Shown: positions 9,754 through 21,089 of the stretch, in pieces
Numbering within the stretch: the stretch's first letter is position 1
How the letters are laid out: each line of letters starts with the position of its first letter
Assembly (NCBI GenBank): GCA_964035575.1
Contig: OZ037882.1
Coordinates: 248,001-312,000 of the forward strand
From: Rhynchopus sp. YZ270_cl-10
Taxonomy: Eukaryota > Euglenozoa > Diplonemea > Diplonemida > Diplonemidae
DNA length: 64,000 nucleotides
Reading direction: 5' to 3'
Notes under the pieces: generated by a model
Database searches by the model: none
What the model was told of the DNA's origin: nothing
The model's input: only the letters and a program-made list of their open reading frames with translations
Program-made: the position numbers and the translations under genes

Positions 9754-12700
9754 TCACCTAAAATTCCAAGAACTTGTTTGGTACGGCGTCGTTGACCCAA
9801 ACACCCGCCCCGACCCCTGCGTCCGCGCCGAGGCCGGCTTGCGTGGGTTCCGGGGCCTTTGACCTCCTCCCCCTCCTCCCTCCTCCTCCACACTATTCAC
9901 AAACGCAGACTGGAAGACAAGCTTCGCCTGCAGGTCCACACCACTTCCACCATTCCGACACACACCCCCTAACCCCCCATGTTGCCTTCTCCTCAATGCC
10001 CCTCCAGCAGGACCCGAGACACCCCCTCCTCCTCCTCCTCCTCCCCCTTTCCCCCTCTGCACGCCACCACCCTCTATACGCAATGCCACCCACCCTTCTA
10101 GCCATTGGTATGAAAGCATGGAACGACCAGATAGCTCCTTAAGGATTAGTTCTTGGGTGTAGAGAGGTGAAGGGAGGGTGGGGAGAGGGGTAGAGGGTTC
10201 TGGGAGACGTGATTGGACGGTGATGTTCACGATTGATTCGGGGAGCGCGCAGGGCGTGCTTACAAAACGTTGTTGCGAGAAGAGAAAGCGTTCTAAAATG
10301 TTTTCTGCGAGAGGGCGTATCACTGACATCTCCGACCCTATAAGATCTACCTCCTGAACTGCTCGATGCATCACCACCTGAACACTCTGCGCAAAAAGCT
10401 CCTCCACCATCTGTGTACCTTCCTCCACCAAACACCGTACCGGAGATTCCACCGATCTTTCAACCACCTCCAAGACCGTTTCTTTGCGTCCTTTCTGTAT
10501 AAAACTCTCGATTGCAAATAGGGAACTTCGGTGGATCCTTTGTGTTGTCGTTTTGCTTGCAGAAATCAAGCAGTTTTGAGGTGGTTTTTGGCAAATTGAT
10601 GCATGATGTTCTACGAGGTGGATCTGAGGCGGGAGAAGCAGAGGTGATGTTAACGTAGCCTGGCCTTCTATTAAGGGAGGTGCGGAGACAATCAACTTCA
10701 CAGGAAGGGAGGTAATCAGAGGCGAGCTGCGTGGTGACAGAGGGGGCTTGACGCGGCAGGACGTCCTGAGGGTTTCCCCGCTTTCAAACAGAGAGAGGGA
10801 GCGAGAGACCTTCCGTGCCGCTGTCAAGGACACGCTGCACCCCATAAGCTTCGTTTGTACACGAGGCATCTCCAGAAGCGACGACGTTTCAAACAGCTTC
10901 AACGGCACACTACTGACCACGTGCCCCCTTGGAGTACACTCAGACATGCCGTAAGACGTCAAATCATCCTCCAGATGCGATCTTCTCCCTGCCATTGACT
11001 CCGTAACATGGTCGATATGGTCCGCCACGAACCGTCTTTTGCTCATTGGTGTGTAATTTGTGTGCCCCACAGTAGGGGTAGACCCATAGCACGACCCTGA
11101 CCAAAAACTGCATGATTCTTCAATGCGAAGCTCTGGTCCGATCAGAGGGGTGATACGTGGTGCCCGCGTTGCTGCCTCGGTCACAAAAAGCGGGGCCGTT
11201 GATGAGGTCTGCGACGGTGCGATCGACCCACTGTGTGCCCATGGATCCAGAGGAGCTGCTACTGTGTTGTGAAGCGACGCCCTGCGTTCTTGTAGGGTCG
11301 CCTTTGGTGTGGCGGACACAATGTTGCGGGGATACGCCAGCATACTACACGGCGTCTTCACAGAGGAAGGGGCAGACGATGTCAGCTCACTCCCAAAGAG
11401 GGTCAGCGGCTGTACACTCCCCACAGCCACCGCAAACAGCGGCACCACCACCTTCTCCGTCACTGCCTCTGTCGTGCTGACACTACTCTCGATCAGCCCC
11501 ACCCTCGGCACCTTCACACAGGAGAACCGTTCTTGGCCTACCAGCGTTGTGTTGTGTATCGAGAGGGGAACGGCAAGGACAGCCTCTGCAGAGAACAGTG
11601 GTATAGAAGCCGTGTGGGATGTGTTGTGGACGTTGTGTTGCTGTGAAGATACACCCGGAGAAGTTCTGCCATCTTGGTCTGGATGGGGTACTTCATTCTC
11701 GCCTTGACAGCGGTGTTCTCCCTGCCCCTGCCTCTGTCTCTGCCCCCTCAGCAACAATCCCGCAAGCGTCGGCAGACACCACCCCCCATCTTCCACAGAG
11801 CAACCCTCCAGTGCGCCCACAACCATGTCATGTCCGACTGTCCCCTTAGTGTCAACCCTTTCCCCAAGAGGAGCCGCAGTCGTTAGAAACGTCGAAATGC
11901 CCTTCAGAATTGGTGTAGTTGGGGTGTCTTTCTCATTTTGCTCACCCTTCTTAGGAGAAGGCGGTGCTGTGTTTGAAACCAACGTACTCGAGGCAGCCCG
12001 CAACACCACAGCAGGCGACACCACGACAGCAACACTACTCGCACTCTCCTGCACAGCAAGGCACGGTGCGGGCTTCCGCGGAGACGCCAGCGAAACCCCG
12101 TTCTCCTCAAGCACCGTCACCTCTGCATCCTTCGTCTCCTCCGCGCGCGACAGAACGCTTTCCATCTCAAACAACACCCCAGCAGCCGGCAGCGACGTCA
12201 CCAAGGCACTCTCTGTTGCAGACAGCACTGCCCTCTTCACTGAACCCTTTTCTGGTTGCACACATGATGAGGTGGTAATTTCTGATGCAAAAAGCGGCTC
12301 TCTTTCTGGCATGACAACGCACGGCTTCAACACAGCCACCAAGCTCTGCTCTGTTGCATAAAGAACGCTCCTAACCTTTGGAATCTCCTTGGCATCTTTG
12401 ATCATAATAGAAGAGGAAGAGACTGGGAGAAGTGGAGACACATAGATACGTTCACTGTACGATGCGGTAGAAGCTACGAGACGAACCACATCACGATCCG
12501 CACAACGTTGACACGGTGGGGTATGGCACAGAGGTTGGATATGCGCGGTACGTTCCCCAAAGAGCACTATTTTTGGATCCGCCTGGGTTGCTACGGAGCT
12601 ACGTACCACAGAACCACGTCGTCTCTGTGGCGCGGATGGACTGTGTTCACTGCAGTCCTCAATAAACACAACGGACCCCCTTTGTCGGACCGACCCCCGA

Positions 12701-13635
12701 TGTGTCGGAGCAGCACGCTGCTGTGGCATGTTACTGCTACTTAAGTGACTCGCCGTGGAACGTCGTCGTGCTTCGACCATCCCCCTCTCCACTTCCCCAA
12801 GCCTACTCAAATAAAGGCAATATTCAGTAAAGACCCTATCCCTTTCCACCCCCCCACGCCCAACACGCTGTAATACACGAAGACAACCATTTCGTATCAT
12901 TTTACTCTTCAACCTTCGAAACGCACTTTGAATGGTAAATGCGGCACGTTGTGCTTGAGAGAGACGTGCCTTTTTTTGCGCACTAGCAAGCTTCTTTCCA
13001 ACCGCTGCCTCGCTATGTTGACTATAAAGTTGATGCTTCTTTTGCGTCGAAACCGCTCTTTCAAATGTACTAACCGCCTTCTGCAAATCACCAGCATTTA
13101 CTAAAAGCGCGCCTAGGTTAAGCAACCCCTCTAAATGCGGGGCAGAATCCTCTGGTGCCGTTAACACTACACAGTTGTATTGCCTTGCTGCGGCGTCAAA
13201 ATAGGTTTTCCGACTCCTCGAAAACCGAGCGCAAGCCAGCGCTCTGGTATACATCAGAAAGGCAAGGTTGCTCAACATATCGGACACATCCATAGTACAC
13301 TGCACCATATCCTCAGGGCTTGAAGCGGAGCGAAGCTCTTCAGTCAAGAAGAGGGCGGTGGTATAGCTGTCGTTCGCGCCATGGAAATCCCCTAGACCAG
13401 CATAGGCATCACCGATCTCTGCATGTATCAGCGCTACCTCCCGCCCCTGGACCTCCCCTGCTGCCTTCAGAGCGGACCCAAGCAGGCCTATCGCGTCACG
13501 GTAATTCCCGGTCTCCGATGCCGCCGCTGCTCGAGACCGAAAGAAATGAATTGAATCCGCTTTATTACCACCACCCTTCCCAGCAGGAACAAACCCGGGG
13601 GTCCCAGGGGAGGTGGGGGAGCTAATGGGTTTCAT
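9754..13635 (-). CDS. TPR-like and IQ-motif protein, long paralogue, 1293 aa ORF
   Basis: Residues ~25-215 align by eye with the TPR-like region of the 6.1-kb gene (HFFRSRAAAASETGNYRDAI versus LFRTRGAAAAKTKKYRDAV). The IQ motif (AAFTIQSAFRRLKSKM) is at ~231-246. The remaining ~1000 residues are Ser/Thr/Pro-rich with many short recurring phrases such as LFxxE and SSPL, probably disordered. The last ~100 residues become Gly/Arg-rich and differ from the paralogue, and the stop overlaps a possible GTGAGA donor, so the C-terminus may be spliced differently. The gene is a tandem duplicate that has expanded in its middle. Function unknown. Confidence 0.7.
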   Translation of the reverse strand: MKPISSPTSPGTPGFVPAGKGGGNKADSIHFFRSRAAAASETGNYRDAIGLLGSALKAAGEVQGREVALIHAEIGDAYAGLGDFHGANDSYTTALFLTEELRSASSPEDMVQCTMDVSDMLSNLAFLMYTRALACARFSRSRKTYFDAAARQYNCVVLTAPEDSAPHLEGLLNLGALLVNAGDLQKAVSTFERAVSTQKKHQLYSQHSEAAVGKKLASAQKKARLSQAQRAAFTIQSAFRRLKSKMIRNGCLRVLQRVGRGGVERDRVFTEYCLYLSRLGEVERGMVEARRRSTASHLSSSNMPQQRAAPTHRGSVRQRGSVVFIEDCSEHSPSAPQRRRGSVVRSSVATQADPKIVLFGERTAHIQPLCHTPPCQRCADRDVVRLVASTASYSERIYVSPLLPVSSSSIMIKDAKEIPKVRSVLYATEQSLVAVLKPCVVMPEREPLFASEITTSSCVQPEKGSVKRAVLSATESALVTSLPAAGVLFEMESVLSRAEETKDAEVTVLEENGVSLASPRKPAPCLAVQESASSVAVVVSPAVVLRAASSTLVSNTAPPSPKKGEQNEKDTPTTPILKGISTFLTTAAPLGERVDTKGTVGHDMVVGALEGCSVEDGGWCLPTLAGLLLRGQRQRQGQGEHRCQGENEVPHPDQDGRTSPGVSSQQHNVHNTSHTASIPLFSAEAVLAVPLSIHNTTLVGQERFSCVKVPRVGLIESSVSTTEAVTEKVVVPLFAVAVGSVQPLTLFGSELTSSAPSSVKTPCSMLAYPRNIVSATPKATLQERRASLHNTVAAPLDPWAHSGSIAPSQTSSTAPLFVTEAATRAPRITPLIGPELRIEESCSFWSGSCYGSTPTVGHTNYTPMSKRRFVADHIDHVTESMAGRRSHLEDDLTSYGMSECTPRGHVVSSVPLKLFETSSLLEMPRVQTKLMGCSVSLTAARKVSRSLSLFESGETLRTSCRVKPPLSPRSSPLITSLPVKLIVSAPPLIEGQATLTSPLLLPPQIHLVEHHASICQKPPQNCLISASKTTTQRIHRSSLFAIESFIQKGRKETVLEVVERSVESPVRCLVEEGTQMVEELFAQSVQVVMHRAVQEVDLIGSEMSVIRPLAENILERFLFSQQRFVSTPCALPESIVNITVQSRLPEPSTPLPTLPSPLYTQELILKELSGRSMLSYQWLEGWVALRIEGGGVQRGKGGGGGGGGGVSGPAGGALRRRQHGGLGGVCRNGGSGVDLQAKLVFQSAFVNSVEEEGGGGGGQRPRNPRKPASARTQGSGRVFGSTTPYQTSSWNFR

Positions 13636-14200
13636 TGTTGGAGAAGAAAAAGGGAAAAATGAAGAAAAAGTTTATAAGATGTACCCTAAGCCTCTGAAAA
13701 AAGGGGGTTCCAAAACCTCTTTAGAGCGCAAATAATGAAGACCTCGTTGTCTTTTTGTTTAGTTGGTACGCTACCCCCCACGTCCAATACGCGATTAGAA
13801 GGGGGTTTGTTTTGATAAAATTAGAAATTAAATTCAGGTATTTTTCACGATGCCACCGCTGAGGAGAGGAGAGGGGAGAGGGGGAGTCTCAGTGCAAGGA
13901 GTGCCCCCGGTGTAGGACCGCTCCGTTTGATAGCATTGAGGGGGGGTGTGTGGTAGATAGAGAGGGAGTGTTGTGTGTTGAATGAAAAAAAAGATGTAGG
14001 GGGGGAAAGAGAAAAAAAAAAAACGATTTTCTGGTGGTGGTGGTGGTGTTTGGGTTTTTTGGAAACCAGGGGTTATTTGCAAATTGGGGGGAGAAAGGTG
14101 GCTTGAAATATTAGATTCATATACTTTCAGAAGTGAAATACAAAAGTTAGTGTACCTTTGGTACAAAAAAATGACCGGCTGTACCTGGGGGGGGGGGGTG
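13636..14200. other. Intergenic flank left of the palindrome
   Basis: Holds a copy of the TAAGATGA hairpin family at 13668-13697, 40 bp upstream of the 1293-aa gene start, followed by purine-rich sequence. From about 14075 to 14185 the sequence (GTGTACCTTTGGTAC, ATGACCGGCTGTACC) matches the left part of a repeat at 44.9 kb. Confidence 0.6.
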
Positions 14201-16231
14201 TAGGGGGCGTAATGGCTTAAGGAAGGGTGAAGCTTTTTGAATATTTTCACTTTTTTCCCGGAAAAAGTTAATAAATCTGCAAAAAACCGGCGGGGTACAC
14301 CCTGGGATCTACGATCTAGGTCAGAGAACCCACTGAAACCACCAATGGACGACTTAGGGACAAAAACAATTTGGTTTTTTTTGAAAAAATGACTCCAAAA
14401 CATGTTACAAAAATGTTACGGAAAAAGGCCGATTTAAGGCTTACTCTTGCATGGAACTTTAAAGTGACTTGGAGTCGTCTAAGGTGTCGAAAACACACCC
14501 AAATCGATTTTTTTGGGGTTTGTATGGGTATTTCTATGTGATTTTGGGGAAAATTTCGTCGAAAATGGGTTTATTTTTGTGGCAAAAGGCCGTGAAGGCC
14601 CCATTTTTGCCCAATTTTACCGTATTTTTTGAGTTTTTTTTCAAAAAAAAATCCAATTTAAAGTTGTAAGTACATGTCTGTGGCCTCCAAGGACCCCCGC
14701 ATGTCATCCTGCCACTTCATGGGGGGTGTAACCCACCATGTTTGGGGGAAAGTACGTCGAGGGATGCGCCCCAAAATCCACTCTTGCATCGCGTAACGGT
14801 TGCGTAACGGTTGCAAAACGCACCTTTCCCTCAAATACCCCGCATGTGTTGCATGACCACCCAAAGTGCTGTAGCGTCATCTAAAGTGTCCAAAACACAC
14901 CCAAAATGATTTTTCTGGGGTTATCAGGGTGTTTATATGTGTTTTTGGGGCTTTATCGGTCGAAAATATGACATTTTTTTGGGTTTTTTTGGGCTCCAAG
15001 GCCCTATTTTAGCCCGATTTTGCTGCGTTTTTTGCGTACTTTTTCATATTTTTTTTCAAGTTAAAGTTGTAAGTACACGTCGTTGGCCTCCAAGGACCCC
15101 CACATGTCATCCTGCCACCTCCTGGGGGGTGTAACCCACCATGTTTGGGGGAAAGTACGTTAAGGGATGCACCCCAAACCCCAATGCAAGAGTGGGGACG
15201 CAGGTTTGGTAAGCGTCCGAAAGTGTCCAAGCGTCCCCACTCTTGCATTGGGGTTTGGGGTGCATCCCTTAACGTACTTTCCCCCAAACATGGTGGGTTA
15301 CACCCCCCAGGAGGTGGCAGGATGACATGTGGGGGTCCTTGGAGGCCAACGACGTGTACTTACAACTTTAACTTGAAAAAAAATATGAAAAAATACGCAA
15401 AAAACGCAGCAAAATCGGGCTAAAATAGGACCTTGGAGCCCAAAAAAACCCAAAAAAATGTCATATTTTCGACCGATAAAGCCCCAAAAACACATATAAA
15501 CACCCTGATAACCCCAGAAAAATCATTTTGGGTGTGTTTTGGACACTTTAGATGACGCTACAGCACTTTGGGTGGTCATGCAACACATGCGGGGTATTTG
15601 AGGGAAAGGTGCGTTTTGCAACCGTTACGCAACCGTTACGCGATGCAAGAGTGGATTTTGGGGCGCATCCCTCGACGTACTTTCCCCCAAACATGGTGGG
15701 TTACACCCCCCATGAAGTGGCAGGATGACATGCGGGGGTCCTTGGAGGCCACAGACATGTACTTACAACTTTAAATTGGATTTTTTTTTGAAAAAAAACT
15801 CAAAAAATACGGTAAAATTGGGCAAAAATGGGGCCTTCACGGCCTTTTGCCACAAAAATAAACCCATTTTCGACGAAATTTTCCCCAAAATCACATAGAA
15901 ATACCCATACAAACCCCAAAAAAATCGATTTGGGTGTGTTTTCGACACCTTAGACGACTCCAAGTCACTTTAAAGTTCCATGCAAGAGTAAGCCTTAAAT
16001 CGGCCTTTTTCCGTAACATTTTTGTAACATGTTTTGGAGTCATTTTTTCAAAAAAAACCAAATTGTTTTTGTCCCTAAGTCGTCCATTGGTGGTTTCAGT
16101 GGGTTCTCTGACCTAGATCGTAGATCCCAGGGTGTACCCCGCCGGTTTTTTGCAGATTTATTAACTTTTTCCGGGAAAAAAGTGAAAATATTCAAAAAGC
16201 TTCACCCTTCCTCAAGCCATTACGCCCCCTA
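14201..16231. mobile_element. Giant palindrome: foldback-type element with 1001-bp arms
   Basis: Arms 14201-15201 and 15231-16231 are reverse complements separated by a 29-nt spacer. I see only three substitutions and no indels between them. Each arm contains a two-unit direct repeat with a period of about 403 bp (AAGTTGTAAGTAC at 14661 and 15064). There is no coding capacity; the short ORFs are mirrored and low-complexity. Long inverted repeats with internal tandem repeats and little else resemble Foldback/Galileo-type DNA transposons. The flanks are the two halves of a repeat that is uninterrupted at 44.9 kb, so the palindrome was inserted. Ends look like TAGGGGGCGTAATGG with G-runs outside, so a target duplication cannot be read cleanly. 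Confidence 0.9.
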
Positions 16232-16569
16232 GGGGGGGGGTGGGTGGGGTGGACACCCCAACCATGCAGTCCTACAATCTATTTCGAGGTTTACATTTGA
16301 TATATGCTACTCCCGCTTTCCACTCATCAGCCAGATGAACGGAGATCGCGAAGCCTGCGTGATGTAGGGTCCGGTTGGGGAAAAAAGGGGGGGTTTCTCG
16401 ATTTTTTTTTTCTCGTTTCTTTTTTGTCAGTGAGAGCAGGGGGTGAGAAAGTTAGGGGTTTGTTTGAATTTTGCAGACATGCTTTCACACATAAACACAC
16501 ACCACATTGAGCAATGTTCTGCCCCTTAGGAACTGCCTTACAAATGCTGTTCAACACACGTACGCATCA

Positions 16570-16685
16570 TTTACAGTAACACAACAAACATCGGTGGGGT
16601 TAAAACCCTCCTGAGTTTTTGAAACCCCAAAAAATCCACTCTTAGTTTTTACCCCCACCCGATGTGTTGTTGTGTTTTCTGTAAA
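16570..16685. mobile_element. MITE-like inverted repeat, 116 bp
   Basis: TTTACAGTAACACAACAAAC begins the left arm and its near reverse complement ends at 16685; the pairing extends about 38 bp through the CATCGG(G)TGGGG block with small gaps. The spacer contains GAAACCCCAAAAAATCC. No protein is encoded. Confidence 0.7.
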
Positions 16686-17191
16686 TAAAGTGTCGCATTT
16701 TTATCTTATTTTTGATAAATTTGCTGGATTCGTGCAGCTGCCTTCGGGTTATGCTGTCCCACAAGGAGTGAAAATCCTTTGCAAAAAAAAAAAAAAATAT
16801 TTTTATTTTAGCGACCACAAATTTTGCATTTCCTTCATTGATGCCCCAAAAAGCGTATACCCCCACGCACACATTACTGTGAACAAAACCAGCGTGCCCA
16901 AATACAGGCATAAATTGGCAGGCTAAATAGGGAACCATGTATAACAGTAAAAAAGGTTCTATTTTTTTTCTGTACATTCGCTCACCATGGAGTAGACGGG
17001 GGAAATGTATTGAAGGCACATTGATTTGTTTTTGCTATAAAATCACCTTGAAAAACAACAATGGAACAAATTTTCTAAAGAAAAAAAGAAAAACGTGCCA
17101 CACCCAAGGATGCGCTTGCACAGAGACCGGGGGGGGAAATGAAGGAGATTAAATGAGATGACAGAGCCTAAGCGGAAGAAAAAAAAAAAGT

Positions 17192-17237
17192 GTTCAAGAA
17201 GAGGAACCTAAGCCTCCTGTGCTTAGTCACCTTGTGG
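17192..17237 (+). repeat. Hairpin family copy (CCTAAGC...GCTTAG)
   Basis: AACCTAAGCCTCCTGTGCTTAGTCACCTT is present as inner stem CTAAGC/GCTTAG. The upstream half of the outer stem has diverged. Confidence 0.65.
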
Positions 17238-18070
17238 CAAATGGCCCCCAAAAAAATACTAATCGGCGGTGAGCTTCTACAGCAAAAGTGGTGCGAAGAT
17301 GAGTGTCAGCCTCTCTCTTTCCCTCTGTGTTTCGTATCCTCACCAACCAATCATCAATTCTGATGCATTTTTTTCCCCCTTTTTTTCCTCTCATCTCATC
17401 CGAGATGAAGAAAACCTTTTTTTTTTTTCAACCATAGAACACAAAATACAGCACACCCAAACCCACACACACACACACACACATGCTCTAATCCAAAAAA
17501 AAAAAAAACACACGCAGTTTCCTTCGAAGGCTAGCCTCTTGTCTGTTCTCCTCTATGTTCCTTCTCTTCTTAAAATCATCTGTTTTTGTGAACAATCGTC
17601 TTCCCTTATTGCATTTTTTTTTTAAAGCACCCTCATGAAATTTATCGCTGTCTGAGAAGAAAAAATACCACCCCCAAAAAAAAAAAGAAAAAAAATACCC
17701 CCAAACAATAACCGCAAACTGACCTCTAACAATGAGCGCTTTTTTCCCCCACCCTGCTTTTTTTGTAGTTTCGACAATCACCTGTCCGAGGACGGGTTCT
17801 GTACACAAAGGTTTTTTTTTTTTTTTCGTTAAATATCGCGAGGCGAGAGGAAAAGAAAAGTGAAGTTGATAGTGCAAAACGCCTCTGGGGCGCAGAGGCA
17901 CTGATACTCCGCAAAAAAAAAGAAGAAAAAACCCACCTTGGATGAACCTAAGCCTCTCTTCTGTACTTCCATCCTCTTTAAAAAAAGACGACGGAGAAAA
18001 AAAAAAAGGAAGTTTTTTTGTTCCCACCCCCCTCTCTCTCACTCTCTTCGCTTTATCATCTTAGTCTAAA

Positions 18071-21000
18071 TCAATCGTTCTTCTTATCCGCTGCAGATTT
18101 TGGTGCGTCCTCTGTGTTTGGTACTGTCTCTTTGAGGATGGGTTCAAGGTACGGCCAGACCGAAAGAAGTGCAGCACGTACCGGGAGTGGTCCATTCTCC
18201 ATCATATCGACGTACCAGGTACGCACCAGGGACTTTGCGAAGAAGTACAGAAGGAAGAGCAGGGTGACAATGAAGAGCGGGTTGGAGAGCAGCCAGATCG
18301 CTTCGTTGAAGCCGAGCACAGCGAAGACGAGGTATACCCATGGCGGGAGGTTCAGCTCTTTGTCGAGGCTGAGGCGGGCTTCTAAAACCTTGCCTTTCAT
18401 CTGCGCACAGAAGCGTGTGTAGGCAGTGCTTAACTTCTGCTGGGAGACGAGAAGGTCCTGGGCAAGAACGTCGGCGTTTGCGATGCTGAGTGCGTCACCA
18501 TCGCTGTTCAGTTCTGCGTACTTTGCGTATTTGAACGAAACGTTGTCGTGCGCCGCATCGTAGCGCCACACAGACAGCGCCTCCAGGACCAACATCGCCT
18601 TCGCGTAGGCCTCGGGACAGCGTGAGTCCAGCTCCGATTCCTTCTGGCTGCGGACGTTCCCGTTCTCACTGTGGGTGAGGACGTAGAGGAAGCGGTCGCC
18701 CATCAGGTCGCTCAGCGCCGCGGCCTTGCTAACAATGAAGTCACGCAGCACGGTGCGCGTCAACTCCTCTACGCGGGCCTCGCATACTCGACGGCCCTGA
18801 TCGTTCAACACCTTCTCTGTGACGTATGCTGCAAGCTTGACGCGTGTTGTAGTGTCGGTCATTTGCTGGATCTGTAGGGAAAAGGATAAGGGGGGTGTGT
18901 GAAGGATGAAGTCGCATGGTTGAAAGGTAGGGGGTGGTTTTGTGATGTTTCGGCTTTGTTCTGTCGTGCAGGATTGTTAGACATACCTCCTTCCGCAAGA
19001 AGGCCCAGAAGACCGTTGGGGTGAAGTCGAATGAGCCCTTGACCTTGACTGTCGCCCTGTTAAAGTGGTGTGGGTTGTTGGTCAACAGAGGTTGTGGGGA
19101 GACACTCTGTCTCAAAAAAAACCCCCCCTGGGTAGGTGTGGTTTTGGTGGTTCTGTTTTGGTTATCGACAATCACCTAGTACAGGATCTGTACTCAATGT
19201 CGTCCGAAGGCTTATACAGTTTAAAGATATAAACGCACGTCGTCCTCAACTCTGGGAAGTGGCTTTTATTTGTTTATGCAGTTCAAGTGTTTTTAATCTT
19301 TTTTATGGCATACTCTGAGAGTGCCGCACGCATGTCTGTTGCAAGGTCGCCACAGATTTTGTCGTTGAGGATGTCCAGTGTGTTGGTAGAGATGGTGTCG
19401 AACTGCTCCTTCATGTCTGCTTTCATCTCGTCGAGGACGTTCTGGTAGCGGGAGAAGGCGCGTGTCTCCTGCTCGAAGGCTGCCACTGCCGCCGCCTCTG
19501 CCTTCGCAAGCTCGGCTGCAACGCCGGGGATGGCACCCTCAGCGAAGATGCGGCCTGTGATCTCCTCGTTGCTCTGCACGAAGGTCGCCTTCAGCGCTGC
19601 CACAACCTCGCCAGACCTGTGTCTCGCAACCAGCTCCTTCTCGCCGGGGATGTTGATCGCCTTGTTCTCCTTGATCGCCCCCCAGCAGACATTCGAGTAG
19701 CGGTCGAGCTCGTTGATCATGACGCCACTGCAGCGCCATTCGTTGCCGCATTTGAAGACGTACTCCTCGTTGCTTTCCGTCAGGAAGACGTGGCGCAGGT
19801 CGTCCACCGCAGCGTCCACCTCGCCGTTCGTGTTGAGGTACTCATTCATCAGATGGGGCACGGTCTTCACCTTGAAGTCGAACCACTGCGTCAGCTTGTC
19901 GTCGCGGTGGCCTTCGGGGCGGTTGAGCTTCTCCCATACCGACTCCATGATGTCCGTGAGCTGTGCAGAGTGTAAAGTGTAAAGTGATGGGAAGTGATGC
20001 GCATACCTGCCCGTTGAGGACTGCAATGGGGGTACGTCCGTCGTAGTCACGGATCACGAAGAGCAGCATCTTCTTTGCGTCGTTCCCGCTCGCTTTGGAC
20101 TCTGCAAGCTGTGTTTTCATTTTTTTATGTTATTTTTTGAATAATTTTGAATTGATAACGTGCATGCACGGTCCACATCAGCCGGTTGATGTGGTCACAC
20201 CAACCCACTTTCACATCAGCCACAGAGGCTGATGTGGACCGTGTGGTGTCGCTGAAGGAGGGTGATTCGCACTTCTTGCGCACTTTTTGCCCCCCATTCA
20301 GCTCACCAGTGTACAAATATTTTTTTTACACACCTGCATTTGAATCTCAAAGTTGATCTGCAAGACCTGTTCCAACAGTGGTACAGACATCGCGTTTCTC
20401 CGTCCAATCTCTGTTTGGAAAAGGTTGATCATCAGCACATCTGCCATCGCCAGCGCAAAGGTCGACAACTTCTTCTCAAACGTCTGGTCCTCCCCACGCT
20501 CTGCTGAATCCGTCCCTTCAAAGTCCAACACCACCAACCGCTCAGACGCCTTTGCCTTTGACATCCACACCCCCTGAGTGGTCTGCCCCCGCCCTGTCTC
20601 CGAATCCATCTCTTGGAACGCTGTGCCAAACAGACGGTTCAGCAGGGTGCTCTTCCCTGAGCTCTGCCCGCCAAACACTGCGATAACGGAGTAGTCCTCA
20701 CCACGCTTGTCGAGATCGTTTGTCTGGAGGAAGCTTCCGAAGCCTTTGTAGTCCAGGTCCCCATCGATGAGGTGGTGTTTGACAGGTGTCACATCGACGG
20801 CCTTCTCCACAACCGCCTCCTCCACGACCGCTGGGGTTGCTGTTGTCTCCTCTTCTGCCTTGTCGTCCTCCACAACGGGGGCAGGGGTGGTGTCCTCGGT
20901 GGTGGCGGGGGTGGGGTCCACCTCAGCTGGTCCTGCTGCCGTCTCTGGCTCAGTGGTTGTGTTGTCTGTAGTGGGGGCGGCAGTCTCAGGTTCAGCAACC

Positions 21001-21089
21001 TCCTCAGCGGGGGAGCTGGGTGTGGCAGTAGTATCCTCAGTGGCAGTCGTCTCAGCTCCAGGCTGGATAGGTTCCTCGGCAACCCCCAT
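18071..21089 (-). CDS. SEY1: Sey1/RHD3-family (atlastin-like) dynamin-type GTPase, five exons
   Basis: Exons (minus strand): 21089-20334, 20108-20007, 19960-19314, 19056-18987, 18871-18071. Joins are phase-consistent (donors GTGTGT, GTATGC, GTATGC, GTATGT; acceptors CAG) and give about 791 aa, typical for the family. These ER-membrane GTPases drive homotypic fusion of ER tubules. Visible parts: Thr/Pro/Glu-rich N-terminal tail (~1-100); G1 GGQSSGKST (~140-148); switch-I Thr in GRGQTTQGVW; G3 DFEGTD (~189-194); the family RD motif VIRDYDG (~270); a long helical bundle (exon 3); two closely spaced membrane helices (~700-740) ending in a short cytosolic tail. G3 has DFEGTD where fungi/plants usually have DVEGTD. 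Exon 4 is the least certain. The unusually acidic N-tail is not typical. Confidence 0.9.
19160..19290 (-). repeat. Repeat family Q inside a Sey1-like intron
   Basis: The 257-nt intron (19057-19313) contains a family-Q unit with the same ordered blocks as at 5.5 kb, with a short insertion (TTTAAAGATATAAACGC) relative to that copy. Confidence 0.75.
20167..20243. repeat. Hairpin in the first Sey1-like intron
   Basis: CACGGTCCACATCAGCC (20167-20183) is the exact reverse complement of 20227-20243, a 17-bp perfect stem. The loop contains a further ACATCAGCC/GTTGATGTGG pair. It may be a small inverted-repeat insertion or a structured intron. Confidence 0.8.

Larger units (their letters stand above)
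16232..18070. other. Intergenic stretch downstream of the Sey1-like gene
   Basis: No gene supported. 16232-16310 is the right half of the repeat interrupted by the palindrome. It also holds a small inverted-repeat element (16570-16685), two hairpin-family copies (17192-17237 and 17943-17970), a (CA)n run at 17465-17483 and a family-Q fragment at 17768-17812. Confidence 0.6.

Noticed and set aside
9774-12744. Antisense ORFs (up to 178 aa) across the 1293-aa TPR/IQ gene
   Set aside because: They are shadow frames of a GC-rich coding region on the minus strand; the sense frame alone matches a paralogue.
14316-16116. Mirrored ORFs of 60-92 aa in the palindrome arms
   Set aside because: Low-complexity Phe/Leu/Lys content, present only because the arms are duplicated; no family resemblance.
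14201-16231. Palindrome as an assembly artefact
   Set aside because: Flanks on both sides are unique continuations of one repeat that is intact at 44.9 kb, and the arms differ at a few bases, which argues for a biological insertion. Still worth confirming with long reads.
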